Shown here: one piece after another, positions 60,820-64,000 of the stretch | How positions within the stretch are numbered: the first letter of the stretch is position 1 | Layout: each line of letters starts with the position of its first letter | Source of the DNA: Anas platyrhynchos | Lineage: Eukaryota > Chordata > Aves > Anseriformes > Anatidae | Length of the DNA stretch: 64,000 bases | Reading direction: 5' to 3' | NCBI RefSeq assembly: GCF_047663525.1 | Contig: NC_092587.1 | Location: 46,708,501-46,772,500, forward strand | Position numbers and translations under genes: made by a program | The notes under the pieces: generated by a model | Databases searched by the model: none | What the model saw: only the letters and a program-made list of their open reading frames with translations | What the model was told of the DNA's origin: nothing

Positions 60820-61118
60820 GCCTGATGGGAAAACAAGAGGCAATGGGCAGAAGGTTGGAGCACAAGGGTTTCACATGTAGGATATAAGGAACATATTTTT
60901 CCCTGTGAGGACACGCAAACAGGGCTGCCCAGAATGGCTGTCCAGTCTCTGTCCTTGGAGGTTTTCAAGACTCAGCTGGATGAGATCCTGAGCAACCCGA
61001 TCTCACAGCTGCTCCTGCTTTGAGCAAGACATTGGACTGGATGCTTTGAGCTCCAGGGAGGCTGGACTGGAGACCTCCTCACATCCCTCCCAACATGAAC
61101 TAAGCTGTGTTTCTGTGA
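60820..61118 (+). mobile_element. CR1 LINE fragment, longest in the window
   Basis: Forward CR1 3' region: CAATGGGCAGAAGGTTGGAG, GGGCTGCCCAGAATGG, TCCTTGGAGGTTTTCAAGAC, GAGCAACCCGATCTCA and TTGGACTGGATG in order. It is well diverged and lacks a clean terminal repeat. Confidence 0.88.
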
Positions 61119-62065
61119 GGCTCTGATCCTCTGTGTGACAGAAACAGATAGATATGCTGTATAAGCCAGTCTTCATAGACAGTAAGCATCTCAAGTAGAA
61201 ATATCTTTGAAAATAGGATTCCTAAGGGTAGAGGAGGACCTAGTTCAGTGCTTTATTCCCAGATCTGCATACTCTTCAAAGAAAGGTCTAATAAAGTTGA
61301 TATTGGTGAAAAGCCTGGCAAATTAGAAAGATACAATTACGTTTAAATCTAGTCAATTGAAAATAAAAAATCAAAGTGATTTCAAAGGTCTTGCATGTCA
61401 AATGCCCTTTGCCACCATAAGTGGTTTCACAATCCCATTTTATGGCATTACTTTCTCACTTTTATTGCACGGAAGTCTCACCCATTTGGTGGAGCACCGA
61501 AAAAAAATGAACAACTAGAGAAAGGAGAGGAGCAGTGAACTTCCCTAAACCCAGCGTGTCGTTGAGGGTTTCAAGTAAACAAGCGGGAAGGATGTTTCCT
61601 TCAATTGCTCAAGTTATAGTACACCAAGGAGGCGGCTGTTGCCGTATTAGGTGAAATATTTTCAGAACTGCGTTTCCAACTGGTATTTCTTAAAGTGACA
61701 TCTCAAATCCCTCCCTGCTGCTGCCTCCAAACAGCACAGCAGCCTGTAATGAGCTCTGGTTCCTGAGCCGCTTGGCAGCAGAACCACGACAATTGCAGCA
61801 CCACCCCCTCCACGTAAACCACAGCGTCTCATCTGTTTTGTAATTGCAGCTTTCGTGAAACCTTGCAGCAACAGAGCGCCTCCGCAGCAAACTGTGCGAA
61901 ATGTCATTGTTGTATAACCTGGAATGGTCAAAATCCTGGGTTAGGCTGAAAAGTCAAAACTTTGTTTTTTATATTTTTGCCTGGAAAGAGAAGCCTACAA
62001 AAAGTTTCAAAACATGAAACAAATGAAAAATATTCCAATGCTCACATGTTTTGAAATATTCTTAA

Positions 62066-62145
62066 AATAGGATCAGGCGTTAATTAAGGCACCGAGACAG
62101 TTGTTAATAGGATCAGGCATTAATTAAAGCACATAGACAGTTGTT
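62066..62145. repeat. 40-bp tandem duplication with TTAATTAA
   Basis: Two 40-bp units (62066-62105 and 62106-62145) that differ at about four positions. Each contains the palindrome TTAATTAA in a GGATCAGGC context. Confidence 0.93.
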
Positions 62146-62271
62146 ATGTGTAGGAAGGTGTGCGTTCACACATGTATATGACAGCGGGGGCAGGCATTAT
62201 GTTCCCCTCCTCTGTGGACTACCTCCTCCATACCTGGATCTGGCCAGGAAGGTACAATAGACACATGCACG

Positions 62272-62282
62272 CACACACACAC
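62272..62282. repeat. Short (CA)n run
   Basis: Five to six CA units. Confidence 0.85.
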
Positions 62283-63478
62283 GGCCCCCAAGTCCTGCCA
62301 AAGCTAAATCCCGAAGGCTACAGAAAAGAGTTGCCAGACGAATGAGGGTGGAGAGCTGCTTTTCCTTGCCCCAGACAGGAAGGCCCCACAGCAAGGCCTG
62401 AGGTGATCCTCATGGATGGATGGCCTGCCCCAGGGCCATCGCAGCGGTGCCAGTGTCACCCTCTGCATTTCCAGGACTGGGCAAGCCAACTATGACTCTG
62501 TCCTCACCTCTTCCCCTCCTGTCAGCAACCAAGGCTGGGCTGAGCAAGGGGAGGGACCCCCCTGCCAAGGAACCCAGCTTTGCCCCAGCCCAGCCTGGTG
62601 GGCAGGCCCCCAGGTGTCCATGGTGGGGGACACCAAGCTCCTCTTGTGACGTGACTTGGCCCTTCCAACCTTACCTCCAGCACTGTCCGGGGAGGGAAAT
62701 TCCACCATATGGAGAAAACATAATTAGCTTTCCAGCATGTTTCCAGATGTCCATTATTTTCCTCTTTTCTTTACATGAGAGCTTTCAGAGAGATACCTCA
62801 AGTTTTGGAAAGTCAGCTGTCACCCAGAACTTGCTTGTACTTAGCCCCATGCAGGTGAAGCTGCCCAAGAAGCATGACAACTATCATAAATTAATGCCTT
62901 ACACTTCCTCTCCTATCCCCTGTGTCTATGTAGTCAATTTAAAACGCAGGCTCCTCACTGTAGGAACTTCCTTTTGCTTAAGCATTTGTACCACGTCTAA
63001 GGGAGCAGGACGCTGCTGGCATCCTGTCACATCTTGCAAGAGGTGGATTTACGTGGCTGCTTCCTCACACGTGGAGCAGCATCTTCTGCTTCCGCAGGGC
63101 TGTGCTGCAGCTCCCCACCTGTCCCCGTCCACCCATGAGCCCGCTATCCAGACACAGCAGTGATACACCAGCATTTTGGGATCCAAATGGAGGGAGGTAG
63201 TGCCCACAGCACATCCTGGATGAAGCACAAGCAGAGGGAGACCTGGCACCCCTCTTCCAGGATCTACTGTCAGCTGCCCACTGCTGGTATCTGGCTGGCT
63301 CACACATTCAGACATCATCTCATGCAGAAAATCCACTGTCAGCATCTGAGGCTCTTTAGCCCTGTTCTGATACAGATACAGATACAGGTGAAAACTCATC
63401 TTGCATGAGACATCACCACCCTTCATGGGTATGTGAGCATGCACCCATTCAAATACACAAATACAATGAAAAAAAATA

Positions 63479-63492
63479 ATATATATATATAT
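63479..63492. repeat. (AT)n run
   Basis: Seven AT units after an A-rich stretch. Confidence 0.9.
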
Positions 63493-64000
63493 GAAGCATA
63501 AACCATTTTTCAAGACCATGTCTGTATTTCTTGTAAATCCTCAAACTCCCACCGGATTCAGCTGGAATTCAGCAAGCACAAAAAGTACACATTGTGTAGG
63601 AGATGTTTCTGTGCTTTTATTACTGCGTGATGGTCTCATGTGAGGCAGCTGTTGGCTCTTCACTGTCAGTGTTTAGGCGGTAACAGAAAGGAAGCAAAAC
63701 AAAATGTGGCCTAAAACCCTGGAAACACACAAGCAGATATTAACAGCTGGGATGGAAGAGAACCATTTTTTCTAAGCCCACGCTGAGATTTTAAGGTCTT
63801 TGCTTCTTCCACAGAGGGAACGCTGGGTGAAAGGCACTGCAACCACCAGAGGATATATTTGAACTATTTGGAAGTCATGAGAAGTTGGTATGAAAAACTG
63901 TGTATCTAATTGCTGCAAGTTGGAGAGCTAAAACTTTCCAAAGGTGTTTTTTGTTGTTGGGTTTTCCATCTAATGCAGACTCTTTCTCCCTGACTCAAAA

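Larger units (their letters stand above)
61119..64000. other. Intergenic DNA to the window end
   Basis: No gene is recognised. It contains a 40-bp tandem duplication (62066-62145), a short CA run (62272-62282) and a TA run (63479-63492). The 247-codon open frame around 62420-63163 has no recognisable similarity. Confidence 0.55.

Noticed and set aside
62655-62685. CR1-like word GGCCCTTCCAACCTTA
   Set aside because: Matches only a short part of the CR1 3' end, with no terminal repeat beside it.
62420-63163. 247-codon open frame near the window end
   Set aside because: No known motif, no signal peptide and no splice or promoter context; composition is that of intergenic DNA.
41986-64000. Search for exons of a neighbouring gene such as USP44 after NTN4
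   Set aside because: No translated segment matches a zinc-finger ubiquitin protease or any other neighbour that I can recognise.
1-64000. Search for tRNA, rRNA, CRISPR or prokaryote-type operon features
   Set aside because: No cloverleaf with A and B boxes, rRNA segments or direct-repeat spacer arrays were seen. The window is ordinary vertebrate nuclear DNA.

Overview
The window is a piece of a vertebrate nuclear genome, almost certainly a bird. It carries several copies of the avian CR1 LINE, with the (ATTCTRTG)n type 3' end. Its coding exons are very GC-rich and sit in AT-rich introns of modest size. The order or species cannot be fixed from this sequence alone.

One protein-coding gene can be reconstructed completely: netrin-4 (NTN4), on the + strand, with ten coding exons from the ATG at 5598 to the TAG at 40478-40480. 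The exons total 1932 nt including the stop and encode 643 residues. All introns are GT-AG and all exon phases agree. The protein runs signal peptide, laminin N-terminal (LN) domain, three complete laminin-type EGF (LE) repeats plus a half repeat, a Ser/Pro-rich hinge, and a six-cysteine netrin (NTR) domain. By family knowledge it is a secreted basement-membrane protein that acts on laminin networks.

Layout: 1-5020 is upstream intergenic DNA with no recognisable gene. Positions 5024-5423 hold a (GGGAT)n pentanucleotide array that runs into a CpG-rich promoter and 5' UTR (about 5420-5597). Exon 1 (signal peptide) is followed by introns of 2.9, 11.9 and 7.4 kb, then by more closely spaced exons 4 to 10. 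The 3' UTR probably ends just after the AATAAA at 41966. The remaining 22 kb is non-coding as far as I can see: CR1 fragments, homopolymer runs, small tandem repeats and one CpG-dense block at 45540-46310.

I found no new multi-gene system. The observations most worth following are: intron 4 of NTN4 is 408 nt long and open in frame with both neighbouring exons; an out-of-frame upstream ATG opens a 370-codon frame overlapping the spliced NTN4 message; the promoter-proximal array has quadruplex-type sequence with a 65-bp higher-order repeat; a CR1 fragment lies directly against the exon 9 acceptor; exon 7 has a NAGNAG tandem acceptor; and intron 2 contains an 18-bp perfect palindrome.
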